The notes beneath the pieces were generated by a model that was not told the origin of the DNA, ran no database searches, and saw only the letters and a program-made list of their open reading frames with translations. From Alviniconcha marisindica (lineage: Eukaryota > Mollusca > Gastropoda > Provannidae), in assembly GCA_018857735.1 (NCBI GenBank), contig JABMCL010002919.1, forward strand, positions 407,001-471,000: DNA of 64,000 bases, read 5' to 3'. A program made the translations under genes and the position numbers. Of the stretch, positions 9,521 to 21,232 are shown one piece after another. Each line of letters starts with the position of its first letter. Position 1 is the first letter of the stretch.

Positions 9521-11279
9521 ATACTGACTGATTTGGAGCAGCAATTTCCGATTTGTGACAACGATCGACAGTCATAATTAGGGCCTATCCTCCCGAGACC
9601 CTCTCTCAGAAACTATATATCCCTTTGCAGTCACCGCTGTTCAGTCGATGGACAAAGAAACGTATTGAGAGCACTCAGAGCAGTCGAAGAAAACACTTGC
9701 CGACACGGGACAAAGTCTGGTATCGTTCACGATGTGGACTGACACTAAAGACTGTTTATTGCTCCACGGTCCGTTTCGTGTTGACACAGCTCTTCAAAGG
9801 TGATGCCACTCCGTCAAAAAATGGCTGTCCTGGTGACAAGAATATAAATTATCTTATTGGTGTAATGTTGTAATGAGAGTGTTTCTGTCTGATCTAATAC
9901 GATAAGAAGGCATGTGTATCACTATCAGTACTGTGGCACGGCTTTTACTACAGTAAAAAGTGGACCATAGTTTACGGGGTGCTCTCCAAAGCCCGTCGCT
10001 GTCAGCCTTGATAAAGTCTGGAGTTAATATATGAAACTGACCTACACGAGCCGAGGTTTCAACAGCCGAATGGATTTATTCGCCTTGTTTTTGCCCTCGG
10101 AGACTGAGGTTGCATGAGGTTAGATGATGTATGATAGTGAAGACTACAGTTCTAAAAAGGATGAACGTAGGCAGAAACTGAAAAGGATGAACGTAGGCAG
10201 AAGACGGAGTTGCCATCTAGCACTGTATCTGTTTGAAATACAGTTCGTGTCTTGGACCTCAGAAAGGGGAAACGGAAAATATTCTTTAGACCGGTCTGTT
10301 TTTCTGTCCGTCTGTCTGTTTGGCAGTAGGCGCTACCAATGGTATTTCAAAAGCTGGTGATAATTTTTTACGAGATGCACAAACGACACGGGAAGTAGGC
10401 CCGGATGGTTAACTTACAACGGTACTACAAGAGCAACATAAAACTGGACATGCTATTATTGTTGTTTTTACAATTATCAAGCAAGGAAAAAAAAAGTTTT
10501 TGAAAAGATTCTTTAGTCCGGCGTTTGCTTTTTCTGTCCGTCTGTCTGGCCCTACCAAGGAAAAAACATTTTTGAAAAGATGTTACCAAACAACAACAAC
10601 AAAACAGATTGAGTAAGAAGAATTGCTTCTTTGAATGATTTGAATACTAGACACGAGGGATGGCTGGTCTTTTGAATGTGGTGTTTAGAGAGCAGAATGA
10701 ACGATAAACTAAGTTTAAACTGCAGAGGCACCGGAGAGGCAGGAAGGGGGGGTGGGGAGGGGGGGGGGGAAGGGGGCAAGGCATAGAGGGTGGGAGGGGG
10801 TCTGCAGAAGGGAGGGGGTATTTGATTGTCAGTGATGGACAAAAGGGCTGTAGAGCGTGGAAAGTTCCAGAGCAGAGTGGATGGTATGGTGGGGGGAGGG
10901 GGAGTGGGAGGGAGGAGTGCACGTGTGATAACGAGGCAAGACAATGGACTGGTCAGTTTGCAAGCGGCGAGCAGCAGATGCGGCGGCAACCGAGCAAGCA
11001 GTGACTTTTTGTTTGTATGAACTTGACGTCACGTCAGCCGCACAGGTCATGGTTATCAGGGTAAACAAAAAAAGTAGTGGCTCAGTCACAAATAAAGAGT
11101 CTGATTCCCTGTTCGTGACTCACCTCACTTTGCGATGGAAGAGAACTGGACAAAAATGAAGTTAGTGAATGAACCAGCAAAGAAAAAATTGGAAGGGCTG
11201 TATCAGTATATATAATAGACGATGCACGCAAAGCTGCCCACTCCTCAAGCTGAAAAGTAGGAACCGTTGATAGCACTGG
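9521..11279. other. no recognised gene
   Basis: Contains a short tandem duplication (AAAGGATGAACGTAGGCAGA at about 10157 and 10182), a related pair at 10270-10345 and 10507-10560 (CTGTCCGTCTGTCTG), and a purine-rich stretch at 10745-10815. Otherwise unique-looking DNA. Confidence 0.5.
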
Positions 11280-11580
11280 ACAAACCCCAAACAGCACGCG
11301 CTCACTTGGTCACAGGTCTTTTTCTTATGATGCACCATCTGTCTGGAACAGTCTCCCTCGCAAAGTTAGGTCGTCAGACATTGACACTCACAGGGGTGCC
11401 TCGGCGCGTACTCACATTCAGAGCTCAGCAGCTGTGTGAAAGCCGAGGTGGCAACACTGAACGAGCGTAACCACTCAGAGCTCAGAAAGCTGTGTCAAAG
11501 TCGATGTGGCCGTTGTGGGCTCCCCGTCCCGAATAGTCCTTATGGTCTCTGTGGACGTAAAGCAACATTGAATCTGAATG
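11280..11580 (+). pseudogene. non-LTR retrotransposon 3' end: RT C-terminus followed by R1 units
   Basis: A frame at about 11306-11380 reads HRSFSYDAPSVWNSLP and RKVRSSDIDTH, a clear LINE reverse-transcriptase C-terminal motif. Directly after it come R1 starts at about 11418 (CAGAGCTCAGCAGCTGTGTG) and 11474 (CAGAGCTCAGAAAGCTGTGT), the second complete to GACGTAAAGCAACATTGAA. This copy links the R1 repeat to the 3' end of a LINE. It is 5'-truncated and non-functional. Confidence 0.7.
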
Positions 11581-11705
11581 CTTAATCTGGAGCAAATTGA
11601 GGCCCAGAGCGCTTGTGCCGTACGATCAACAAAAGGAACCAAGAGCGTGACGACTCAGTGAACGTGACACGGAACAGAAATACTGAGACAGATACATTTG
11701 ACTGA

Positions 11706-12160
11706 TGATCGCTTATATAGCGCTATTCTCCGCTCTCTTGAGCAGACTCACTGCGCTCGCATGTAATTCTACAAGAGTGACTAGCTTTTTATAGCTAGTT
11801 TTTTTAAATATCCACCGAAGTGGTGTACTTGCAGTGCTGCCATGGCTGGTGCCACATGAAACTGCTGCCATCTCGGCGCAAGGTCTGTGTACACCATACA
11901 ACCATGCACCATGTCACTTCATGCAAAGCCACATACGTAAGGTGTAGTGCGTGTTTAGCTGTAACCTGCCACCTGCAGAATGACCGGGATCTTTTACGTG
12001 CTACTGCGGTAACACGGGGGTGGAACGGATACCGAAATAAGAGTCAGCACAGAAAGTCGACCCTGGAGAAGAAAATTCTCCCGCCGCTCCTGCAGGGATT
12101 CGAACCCGCGACCTTTCAATCACGAGTCCGGCGCTCTAACCACTGAGCTATCCCCGCCCC
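11706..12160 (-). mobile_element. tRNA-derived SINE, family B (near full length, minus)
   Basis: On the minus strand the head reads GGGGATAGCTCAGTGGTTAG (A box) and CGCGGGTTCGAATCCC (B box), then GGAGAATTTTCTTCTCCAGG, CGGTATCCGTTCCACCCCCG, GTGGCAGGTTACAGC and a long body, ending GGAGAATAGCGCTATATAAG. The anticodon arm does not pair and the body continues, so this is a SINE and not a tRNA gene. A second copy is at 23464. Confidence 0.8.
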
Positions 12161-12354
12161 CTTGTACCTGAATGGTTATCATCTGGCATGTAACTAAACA
12201 GTGTTCTTTAAAGTCAACCTTGGTCATATCTCCAAAATTACAGCCTCATTTTTTGAGGATGTGGGCTTTCGTGTACATCTAGGCTTATATCCTCGGCTTG
12301 TTTTACATTTATGCCAAGTGGTTGTTTTAGAAGGCGATTCAGGTCTCTCTTGTT

Positions 12355-12765
12355 GTGTCAGAGAACCGATTTGGCCTGGCGGTCAGAACTCATGATCTGT
12401 GTGAAAGTCGAGGTGGACGTCCTGGGCTCCCCATCCCTAAATAGTCCGTGCGGCCTCTGCGGACGTAAAGCAACACTGAAGAAGAGATTCCGCTTCGGCT
12501 CTCGGCCTCTCTCTTCCAGCGTCAGTATTGCGCCTGGCTTTTCAGTCTGTCTGTGGACACTGTCTTGTGACTTCGTCCGTCGCAGTTAATGAAACATTAA
12601 ACTGGTTCTTATCGCCGCCCATCTTAATGCAGTGGTCATTCTGGTGGTGACAGTCTACATAACATTATGTATGCTCACCCTCTTCCCCCATCTCCTGGGA
12701 TCTCCGTCCCCCCCAGTCACTTCAGAGACAAGTCGACGTTAAACAAATTAAACAAACAAACCAGT
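12355..12765 (+). mobile_element. SINE A with an R1 segment inside
   Basis: The A-box-like TTTGGCCTGGCGG (about 12368) is followed at about 12388-12480 by a plain R1 unit (GTGTGAAAGTCGAGGTGGAC to ACGTAAAGCAACACTGAA). The SINE A body then resumes: TTCCGCTTCGGCTCTC, CACTGTCTTGTGACTTCGTC, TTAATGAAACATTAAACTGG, the C/T-rich part and a CGTTAAACAAATTAAACAAA end. This suggests R1 inserted into the tRNA-like head. Confidence 0.65.
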
Positions 12766-12899
12766 CTTGTTGTGTCCCTAAAAATACATTAAAAGACCAA
12801 AACAGCTCAACCGAAAGAAGATGAGTATCCTACATCTCATTTTTTACCATTTAACCGTTGTTTAAGTGTTGTTTTGTAGCTTTAAAAGGGGCTTACCCC

Positions 12900-12965
12900 C
12901 AAAATTCTCTTCTTGTGTTTTGTCATAATAAATAGCGTTCTTTTTTTTACCTTTTATGTGTTTGG
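12900..12965 (+). repeat. short dispersed repeat (pair with 56.68 kb)
   Basis: AATAGCGTTCTTTTTTTTAC and TTTTATGTGTTTGGATCT recur at about 56678-56715. Confidence 0.5.
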
Positions 12966-12984
12966 ATCTTAGGGTGCATGCTTT

Positions 12985-13324
12985 TGTTACGTCAGCCGAA
13001 CGCTATAATTCCCATTTGTTTGTTGGGGCTGTCCGCCATTGTGTTCTTTTCCTCTCTCTCATTTTTTGAATGGCTGGATGATTTCTGGTCTCAAGTCGGG
13101 AAAGGTGAGGTGATAGCCTCTTCTTTACCGGTACTTCTCTTTAGTGGCTGGAGACGGAAATCGGCATTATTACAAGGGAAGAAAGCAAAGTCAGTCCACC
13201 ACACTGTGCATGTTTATTGTATGTTATTACCACTCAGTGTAAACGCCATCTTTTCTCGAAAGTTGGGTACGATCCACACTGATTGGCTGAAATCAAGTAT
13301 TTGTCAGATCTAGAGCCTCAACAG
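12985..13324 (+). promoter_or_regulatory. possible promoter-like segment with donor
   Basis: Contains TTACGTCAG (CRE/ATF-like, about 12988-12996), CGCCATCTTTT (YY1-like, about 13246), GATTGGCTG (CCAAT box on the other strand, about 13281) and ends in AACAG|GTAAGA with GT at about 13325. Each motif is common by chance; the combination is suggestive only. Confidence 0.12.
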
Positions 13325-13357
13325 GTAAGATTCTTTTTATTTCTCATTTTATTTGAG

Positions 13358-13450
13358 TATTTCGTTGTCCCATGCGGGAAACTCGGGTCGCCTAACCTGG
13401 GCAAGGCACAGAAGCCGTAAGAGCAGCGCTACTCATTCCTATCATCATCA
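13358..13450 (-). mobile_element. SINE C 3' fragment
   Basis: GGGAAACTCGGGTCGCCTAA, CCTGGGCAAGGCACAGAAGC and GCTACTCATTCCTA match the left part of the minus-strand SINE at 47370-47700. Confidence 0.55.
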
Positions 13451-14231
13451 CGTGCAACAGCTAGATCATCAGCTCAATGAAATGATCATGATTCGAAATT
13501 TGAAAATGCCTAGCGGATATCGCGACTGGATACGTGTGTATGTTTGCATACTTGTGTCTGTCTGCCTGTACCATAGATATATAAGACATTCGTTTGGGTA
13601 GAGTGCAATGTCCGGGTGTTTGAACGAGCCCAGCCAAACGGCTACATGCGCATTATGAGTGGTGTTTGCGTTTTGTAGGCTATATCTACACGGTTACTTT
13701 ACTTTATCATGTACGTTTATTTTAATGTGTGCTCATGGCCACTACCTGAAAGAGTTGTCAAAGGAGAATGTAGGCTAAACGATGCCTTACGTGATGCGTT
13801 GCGGCGTTGTATTATTCTGTGTTGCATTCGTTAATTAGCATTGGTATAATACAGTATGGATATTATATGGTTTGTGTTGTGTTATGCTGCGTTGCACTGC
13901 CATGCTGTGTTACAATACCGTCCTGTATTTGACTTATTTCCTTCTTGTTTCTTCTTTTTTTGACCAGCATATCATTAGATACTACTGATGCATCTGGCCT
14001 GACTGAAAGAAACACTAACAGCAAATATTTGAATTTCACATTCGGCAAGGGGTTTGAGGTGAAACCAAGTCTTCGATTCAATGAGTCGAGCGTGTTCTTG
14101 AATGTGCAGCAATATAAAGCCGCTGTAAAAACATGAGCAGTATACGGTCGTGCTTGCGATAGGCATGCATAAGATTGGACCGGCCAAGCTTTCTCTCCTG
14201 TCTGATGTTTTCAGTGTTGCTTTACCGTCGT

Positions 14232-14318
14232 CCACAGAGACCAGGCGTACGCACTATTAGGGACGGGGAGCCCAGGACGGCCACCTCGACTTTCAGACAG
14301 CTCCTGAGCCCTGTCTCT
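14232..14318 (-). mobile_element. R1 short form, minus orientation
   Basis: GTCCACAGAGACCAGGCGTA, CTATTAGGGACGGGGAGCCC and AGGACGGCCACCTCGACTTT are the reverse complement of the R1 unit. Confidence 0.7.
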
Positions 14319-15035
14319 TGTCTGATTCAAGTTCTTTTCGCCGAGTTTGCGTGATTTAGCCTGCGCCTATTTGCACAAAACAAAACAAACCGTGCAGGCC
14401 GAGCGCAGAAAACAAACTGTCTGCACCTGAACATGGTTCGTTGTGAGAAGAGTTGGCCAATGTCTGCGTCTACGACATAGAACGGTATATTTTTACATAC
14501 ATTTTTTACTGGTTTGATACTCAGTTAATCTTGGGATGGGGTGTTTAAATAAGTGCATCCGGCACTGATCTGGAAGCCGAAATCTTTGACGTTTTGTTGA
14601 CATGTTTGTATCCGCAGTTAATCTGTCAAATCAGTCAAGTAGTGGTGACGGACATGCAGCATTTTTTAAATTATTTTTTAAACGCGGCCTCAATTTTCAA
14701 GACCCTGTCAAAAGTGAAGAACCACCCGATCACTTTTGAAAAGCAACAACAACAAAGGAACTGCCGCAGACATAGCCAACTATGCATGTGTAAATATATC
14801 GCTTTTTTTGCAAGCGCCTGTGCTAGTAAACACTGCTGCATTGTGTGTGCGTATATCGGTGGTCGCGCGATGATATTCGTGGGAACAATGCAAATCGAAA
14901 TAAACGGCTTTTGTGGGCAACGCTGCGTCATAGTAGTGCCAGTAATTCTAGCCAGTGTCAAAGTAAAACGGAGACCAGACTTCCACTACGTGACCACCGG
15001 ACCACCCCTCCCTCCACACACACACGCACACAGAT
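14319..15035. other. no recognised feature
   Basis: Unique-looking DNA. A 147-codon plus frame at 14594-15037 has no recognisable domain. Confidence 0.45.
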
Positions 15036-15037
15036 AG

Positions 15038-15106
<69 letters not shown>

Positions 15107-15150
15107 TGCGCGTGCGCGCGGCTTGTGTGCGTCACCGTGCGTGCGCGGCG
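15036..15150. repeat. (GT)n and (GC/GT)n microsatellite
   Basis: (GT)n at 15040-15088, then GTGC-rich alternating DNA to about 15150. Alternating purine-pyrimidine DNA of this kind can adopt Z-form (general knowledge). Confidence 0.9.
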
Positions 15151-15548
15151 TGCGTGCGTACTTGTGTGTATTCGTGGGCGTCGGCGTGTGTCTGTGTCTG
15201 TGACAGCAAGCGACCATGTATGCGCTTAACTTCCGAGCAGATAACCCTGACGGTGCACTAAGACCGGCGTGATCTTAAGTGCACAGCCTGTGCGCGACTG
15301 TGACCTTTCTGTGGACGATGAGTGCAAAAAAGTCAGGGGAGCCTCGACGAGTCATTGCCGGTACTGAAGTTGATATATATATTCTATATATCACATGTGA
15401 GTTATGATCAAGAAAAGAAAATAACGACCGTTTGAGGAAGTTCTTTTTTTCTTTTCAAAACTACATAATAATGACATTTATAGCCGTCAAGACCGACAGC
15501 CTGTACTTCGAGTATATTTAAACTAGAGGAATTGGCAGGATTAAAAAC

Positions 15549-15551
<3 letters not shown>

Positions 15552-15614
<63 letters not shown>

Positions 15615-15637
15615 CTGACACACGTGACACTGCCGGA

Positions 15638-15669
<32 letters not shown>

Positions 15670-15690
15670 ACACACACACACACACACACA
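15552..15690. repeat. (AC)n microsatellites
   Basis: Two (AC)n runs at 15552-15610 and 15639-15690 flanking a short unique stretch. Confidence 0.95.
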
Positions 15691-17139
15691 GATAAATTGC
15701 TTGTGTTGGGCTCTTATTTAGTATCTCTCTCTCTTTTAATCCATCCGGAATCAGTAGGGCCGGGCACTATGCAGAAATCATATTCTCTGATGAGAACCCA
15801 GCGCAATCCAAAATATACCCTTACCTGCTTCGTCTTCTGCCAGGAGTTTATAGCGTTTTTAATTCTCTTCCTGATGCATTCAACTTAGTTTTTCTCCTAA
15901 TTCTCTCTTATTTTTTGTTTAACCTGTGTCTGTCACTGAAATTGAGGCAATTTCCCTTGTAGTCCTTGGTCGGAATAAAATAACTTAGTCACCCTTTTAT
16001 TTGTCACAAGTGAAGATGTAACAGTGAATCTAACTTACTAGTGATTTCATAGCTTGTACTTCTGAGATTTTCATCTTTTATTTCAGTCAGTTTTTGTTTC
16101 AGTTTAATAATTCTAGCTTTACATTTTTCCCCCTTTTGAAATCGTGGTTTCATGATCAGTTTGTGTTTCGCCCTCATATGCCCGTTTGCTGTTGGTGTTA
16201 TGTATCAAACATCTGTCTGTTAATCAAAGTAATCAGTCCGTGCTGCTGAAAAACTAAGAGCAACACCAAAAGAACAATGAATAATCAAAAAACAACTTGA
16301 AAATAAAAACAAACTACAAACACTGAACAAGGAAAAAAAAAAATTAATTAAAAAATGCACTGGCCGTGACAAGCGCGGCAAGTCAGTACGGCGGAGACCG
16401 GCTGCGCAGTGACGATCGAACGCGGGGCCAAGCCCGCGTGATCTGACTCTGAGGAGATCGATTGCAATCGACAGTGTCACGGCTGGTGACGAGACTGATT
16501 TGCAGATTTTAAACTGATGCACCGCTGCGGTGCGGCTTCTAAATCTACACATAATTTGAACACTGAAACAACATATTTTCGTTTTCAGTCCCCGTCCCGG
16601 GTCTTTTATGTGCTATGACTTTGTCGGCTTCAGCGCCTACACTAGCAGTGAGAAACACTCGGATGCAACCGCTTGACACGAAGTCGTGGCTCTTCTTCCG
16701 TATAATGACCTCCTTCAGTCATACCGGCTGAAGATTGTGTCAAGGCTGCTCCTCAGCGGTCATGTCATTTGTGACTGAGAGTACGGACACTGACAACACC
16801 ACTGTAGTTTCGAGAAAATGTGGCACGTTTGTCTCGAACTGCAGATGCCTCATGACTTGCACTGAAACAATTAATTTGATAGTTTTAGACTGACACGAGT
16901 CAGTTTCGTGCGCGGCCGCCACGCCGCCGATTTCAAGAAGTGACGTACATAGCCTTGCCCCCGCGTCCGGCCCGACAAACATGCTATCAGTGTGTGTTAC
17001 CAGTAATATTAGTATCAAAGGATCCTACCGGGGAAAAAAGCACCAGCCGGCAATATAATGCCAGCTTGCTTGCGTCAGTCAGTAACTTAAAGGTGCGAGC
17101 GTAGGCTAGGCCTAATGCTTGGAAACATCATGCCAGAAA
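15691..17139. other. no recognised gene
   Basis: CpG-containing DNA without repeats matching elsewhere in the window. Confidence 0.45.
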
Positions 17140-17258
17140 ACTCGGCTTTGCGCATGCGCGAGAGCAAACATTGCGGAAGACAGGAAAATGTGAGCCGCTA
17201 TACCATGTCCTCTGGATTTGTTATCGTCTCGTCAGCAGACGACGCTGTTTATCTCGTC
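17140..17258 (+). promoter_or_regulatory. candidate promoter and non-coding first exon
   Basis: A GCGCATGCGC palindrome at 17150-17159 matches the NRF1 consensus found in many metazoan CpG-rich promoters. About 100 bp downstream lies ATCTCGTC|GTAAGTAG, a strong donor with GT at 17259. CpG depletion begins about 400 bp further on (about 17.68 kb), which fits the start of a methylated gene body. If it belongs to the SLC4 gene, the first intron would be about 22 kb. There is no direct evidence of transcription. Confidence 0.25.
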
Positions 17259-17679
17259 GTAAGTAGAAGTTTGACTGGGTTATCAGGACTGTTGAATCTT
17301 CGTAGATTTCATAATAGCTCAAATATGTTTGTTGACTATGCGATCGGGGCCATTTTCCATTGTCTGTTTTGCTTTCGATGCAGCCCAGATTTTCGTCTGC
17401 GTTTCTCTTCCCGGCATGCGTATTACATCGTGGATTGATCCGATCAGAAGCTGCCAGTCAGTCATCGCTGGACGATGTTAATCAGAACTAATTTTGATGG
17501 CCGTTGAGGTTCAGCCATATAAAAAACAGATGTATAAAATATACTCAACTGGGGTGAAAGGGCGAAGCGGCCCAAGGGCTTTCTCGCAACCTTCTTCAAT
17601 GCCAAGGTTGTCCTCACACGTTTAACCCCTTCGCGGCTGCGCCAGGACAGAATTTCTAAGTGCAGCAGCACCTTAGCGT

Positions 17680-18677
17680 GCGGTTTATTTTTTTGGTGTT
17701 AGTTACTAAAATACAAGGAATAAGGGCACTGTAAAGCAACAAAGAGTGGTATTTTGTCTGAGTACTATAATGCAGATTTTTTTGTTTCATATTTTTTTTT
17801 TTTCTTCAGTTGTAATTCTTGTATAAAATGGTAAACTGATAAGTACTACTATTAATAGTACTTATACTATCAATGTAAGGTTTAAAGTCTCGGTTCCAGA
17901 AAGTATACCTTTGGGCTCAGAAAATTTGCATATCATGCACATTCACATTTTGTTGGGCAAAAGGGTGGGGCTTTGAGGGGTATAAACTGTGAACAGAAGG
18001 ACACAGTTCAGCAACTGTTTGTGAAAGTAATGGCTGGTCTTGGAATGTTGAAGTGACCAATGTGTGTTAAAATGAAAGCACAGCACTGTCCATGTCACTA
18101 GATAAGCTCTGCCCATTGGTATTCAAACTGTCCTTGCTTCAAAGCTTTTGAATCTTGAACTAAGACAAAATTCACTTTCATCAACACAATGATTTAGCAA
18201 TAGAAAGCTGAGAGTGAATTTTATGTCTAGGCCAAGTGCCATGACCAGCAGCAATGTGACCATGTGATACTTTGAAGAGAATTTGTTCCAAATTTCCCAG
18301 CCCACTATTTATAGGCAGGCCAACCCTGTAAGATAATCACACCCTACAGTTGAATGGACCTTCAGGTGGGCATAGACAGCCTGTGAGTGGCTTTTCATTT
18401 CAAGGAGTCAACACATGTTTTGTGTACACAGGAATGAGTGAACAGACATGTATGTATACATTAAAGCTTGTATATATATATAATATAAATATAAAAATGT
18501 CATGTAAAATCTATATATTTTGTTGTTGATTTATCAAGACTTTGTTGTTGTTTTCATAAAACTGATGGATGGCAGCCCATACCTCAATAGCTGTAACCTT
18601 TACACAGTATACTAATTACTATGAGTGATTGTAATAATTAATATTTAGTTTATATATATATATATATTATATATATA

Positions 18678-18718
<41 letters not shown>

Positions 18719-20320
18719 CATTCATCCCTTTGAAAAGTTTGCACTGTTTCATTACCTTCTGCTTTTAACATTGATGTGAATACTGTTCCTATTGACTGGT
18801 ATAACACTGGCTTACTGGCCTCTTTAATTTTGACATGATTTGTGATGGAATGTTGTGTGATTACCTGTTTGGTAATGGTGATTACCTGTTTGGTAATGGT
18901 ATGTTGTTACATTGGCAGGCATTCCTACACTCGTCCATGTGGCTGAGGAAACACCACACCTGACAAAACCCTGTCCCTAGCTTGTTCTGGTGTACTGTCT
19001 GTTCAGCGGTCTGTTCATCAATATTTCCTCCACAAACTTCAACAGTGCTTGTAGCAATAGATGAAACAGCTGCCTGTCTCATTCTCTTTCTGTAAGTACC
19101 CCATCTCACTCTCTCTCTCTGTGTGATGATAACTATGTTACTAACAAGATCCAAATACATAAAAGGTTCAAAACATGTTACTAACAAGATCCAAACACAT
19201 AAAAGGTTCAAAAGAATGCTATTTATTAGGACAAAACACAACATGCACATTTTCAGGGTAATCCCCTTTATTAAGCTACGAAATGACACTTAAACAACAG
19301 TTAAACAGTTAAAAATGATGACAAATGAGATGGAGAGCTAAACCACTCATCAGTTTTTGTCTTGTCCAGTGCTTGGAAGAATGTTGGCATGACAATCAAC
19401 TTCAAGTCATTTTTGTTTCAGATTTTATGTTACTAACAGTAAGCCTGTTTAGTTGGTGGCCTATTTGTTAATTACTACGGGTAGACTCTAAGTGTGCAAA
19501 GTAGTCCATTAATTGATAAAAATGAGCTGTTACCACTGCTGTAACATACTGGTGATTCAGATATAAACATGTCATTCAGTAGTCTCAGTGTCATTAAGTT
19601 GATTGAGACTAATAAGAGGAATAACCTGCCATTCAAAGTTATTGCTGTGCTCATGTCTTTCTTTGTTATTCATCTGAGGTCAGGCCTGTGGTTGTTTCAT
19701 GAGTTCAGTTGATCAGAAATACCATGTGTCAGGGCTCACAAAGTCATAACAATCTGTGTGTGTGCAGTGTACTGCAAGGTAGGGCGCATGCAGTAATCAC
19801 AACATTCACACCATCTCTGAAGAAGGACTATACTTAAAAATGTAATGCCATGGCAGTTGTGCCCAATGATGCAACACTGATAACATGTCAGCTGCTCCCA
19901 GGTCCAGATTTGGCCAATTTTGCTTATGAAGTGACATAGATACCCTCCCCCCCCCTCTCTCTGTTTAATTTTTTGTAGATTTTTCTAAAAATCACTTCAT
20001 TTCAGTGTGCAGCTGGGCCCATTATTGAATTGGAATCATTAATACTTGACATTAGTGGTCTAAAATTAGCTTGTTTGATTGGCAGACAACTATTGTCACA
20101 GCTAGTTATTGTGACTGGCATAGTGATACTCATCTTACATCAACAAACATTTAAGTCACACAGATGACATCAAGTAAGAGGCTCAGTTGGTCCATAGATT
20201 GATTTGTGAACAGTATACTACTACTAGTGTAGTATTTTCCCCCTCCCCCCAAAAAACGCACACACACACACACACATACACAAAAATTAAAAAAATGCGA
20301 GAAAGAAGGGAAAAGAAAGG

Positions 20321-20356
<36 letters not shown>

Positions 20357-20490
20357 AGTAAACAAAGAGGACAGCAATTGATAAGACTATGAGTTTGAGT
20401 CAAAATAAATATGTGTGTAAGGTAGATAACGCAGGCAAGAACAAATGTCAAATTGAAAGTTTACTTAAATAGACACAAACAGAGTGAAAG
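17680..20490. other. CpG-depleted block between two CpG-rich blocks
   Basis: From 18.0 to 19.0 kb I count about two CpG dinucleotides, against about twenty in 22.0-23.0 kb, with a visible excess of TG and CA. This fits long-term germline methylation, which in molluscs marks transcribed gene bodies. The block holds (TA)n runs (18470-18490, 18650-18717), a 21-bp direct repeat (about 18859-18900) and a 44-bp tandem duplication (about 19136-19222). No exon was found in it. Confidence 0.6.
20248..20354. repeat. (AC)n microsatellites
   Basis: Two (AC)n runs (about 20258-20282 and 20325-20354) separated by a purine-rich stretch. Confidence 0.9.
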
Positions 20491-20974
20491 TGTATGCGTG
20501 CAGTTTTTCAGTGGCTGAAACTACAAGGAGGAAAGGACAGATCTTCTGAATTAGCGTGTGAATACTTTGATATGGATATTGTGTGCATGGAATTTGGTTG
20601 CCTACCTTGCGATTAGCCTAGTTTATAAATTGTTTTTAACTGCTTTGAAAGACAGTTACAGTAATACACAGACTGTCAAAGTTCAGAAGTTTGTGAGCTT
20701 TTTTTTACCTTTGGGCGTTTTACCGTGTATCGCCGCAAACCCTGTCTGAACAAATGCAGATCAGTCACGATCGTTTTTGTTCACTGATTAATTTTTTTAA
20801 TTTTTTTTTTTTACACAACTATCTTCAACTTGAATTTGAAGACAATTCAAAAACATTTGAAGACACATTTTATCACGGCTTTTGCTGGGCTGGCATTAAG
20901 TATGCGTTCAGAGCCACTGGAGACTACAAAGACCGCCGGAGTTGATAGTGTAGCCTGTGAATCTTTAGATCTAT

Positions 20975-21060
20975 GCAAGCGCACGTACCCACATGCTCAT
21001 TGAGCGCTCAGGGCGTTGATGAGCGCATGATAAATTTACATTATTATTATTATTATTGCA
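20975..21060 (+). mobile_element. retroposon 3' tail ending in (ATT)n
   Basis: GAGCGCTCAGGGCGTTGATG and GCGCATGATAAATTTACATT run into (ATT)n. The reverse complement recurs at 61844-61900. It belongs to the AGCGC-type tails that end the SINE B copy. Confidence 0.6.
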
Positions 21061-21161
21061 GATCGCAAGTGTTGCTGTTTGTGTGAATGAGAGATCCTGG
21101 TCCTGTATTGTTTAGCCCCAAACACATGAGTGTATGCTCAGTTTTTGTGTGCATGTGTGTT

Positions 21162-21232
21162 GATCAGTCTGCCTGCAAACTCCCTCCAGCTGTTTCTTTG
21201 TGCCCTACCCCCAATCCCCCCCCCCCTCCCCG
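21162..21232 (+). repeat. 70-bp dispersed direct repeat, copy 1
   Basis: GATCAGTCTGCCTGCAAACT, CCTCCAGCTGTTTCTTTGTG and CCCTACCCCC, then a C tract. Nearly identical to 22441-22512. Confidence 0.8.

Noticed and set aside
10552..10989. 145-codon Pro-rich minus-strand frame
   Set aside because: Produced by a purine-rich low-complexity tract.
12085..12157. tRNA-like sequence on the minus strand with good A and B boxes
   Set aside because: The anticodon stem does not pair, and homology continues into a long body shared with 23464-23690; it is the head of a SINE.
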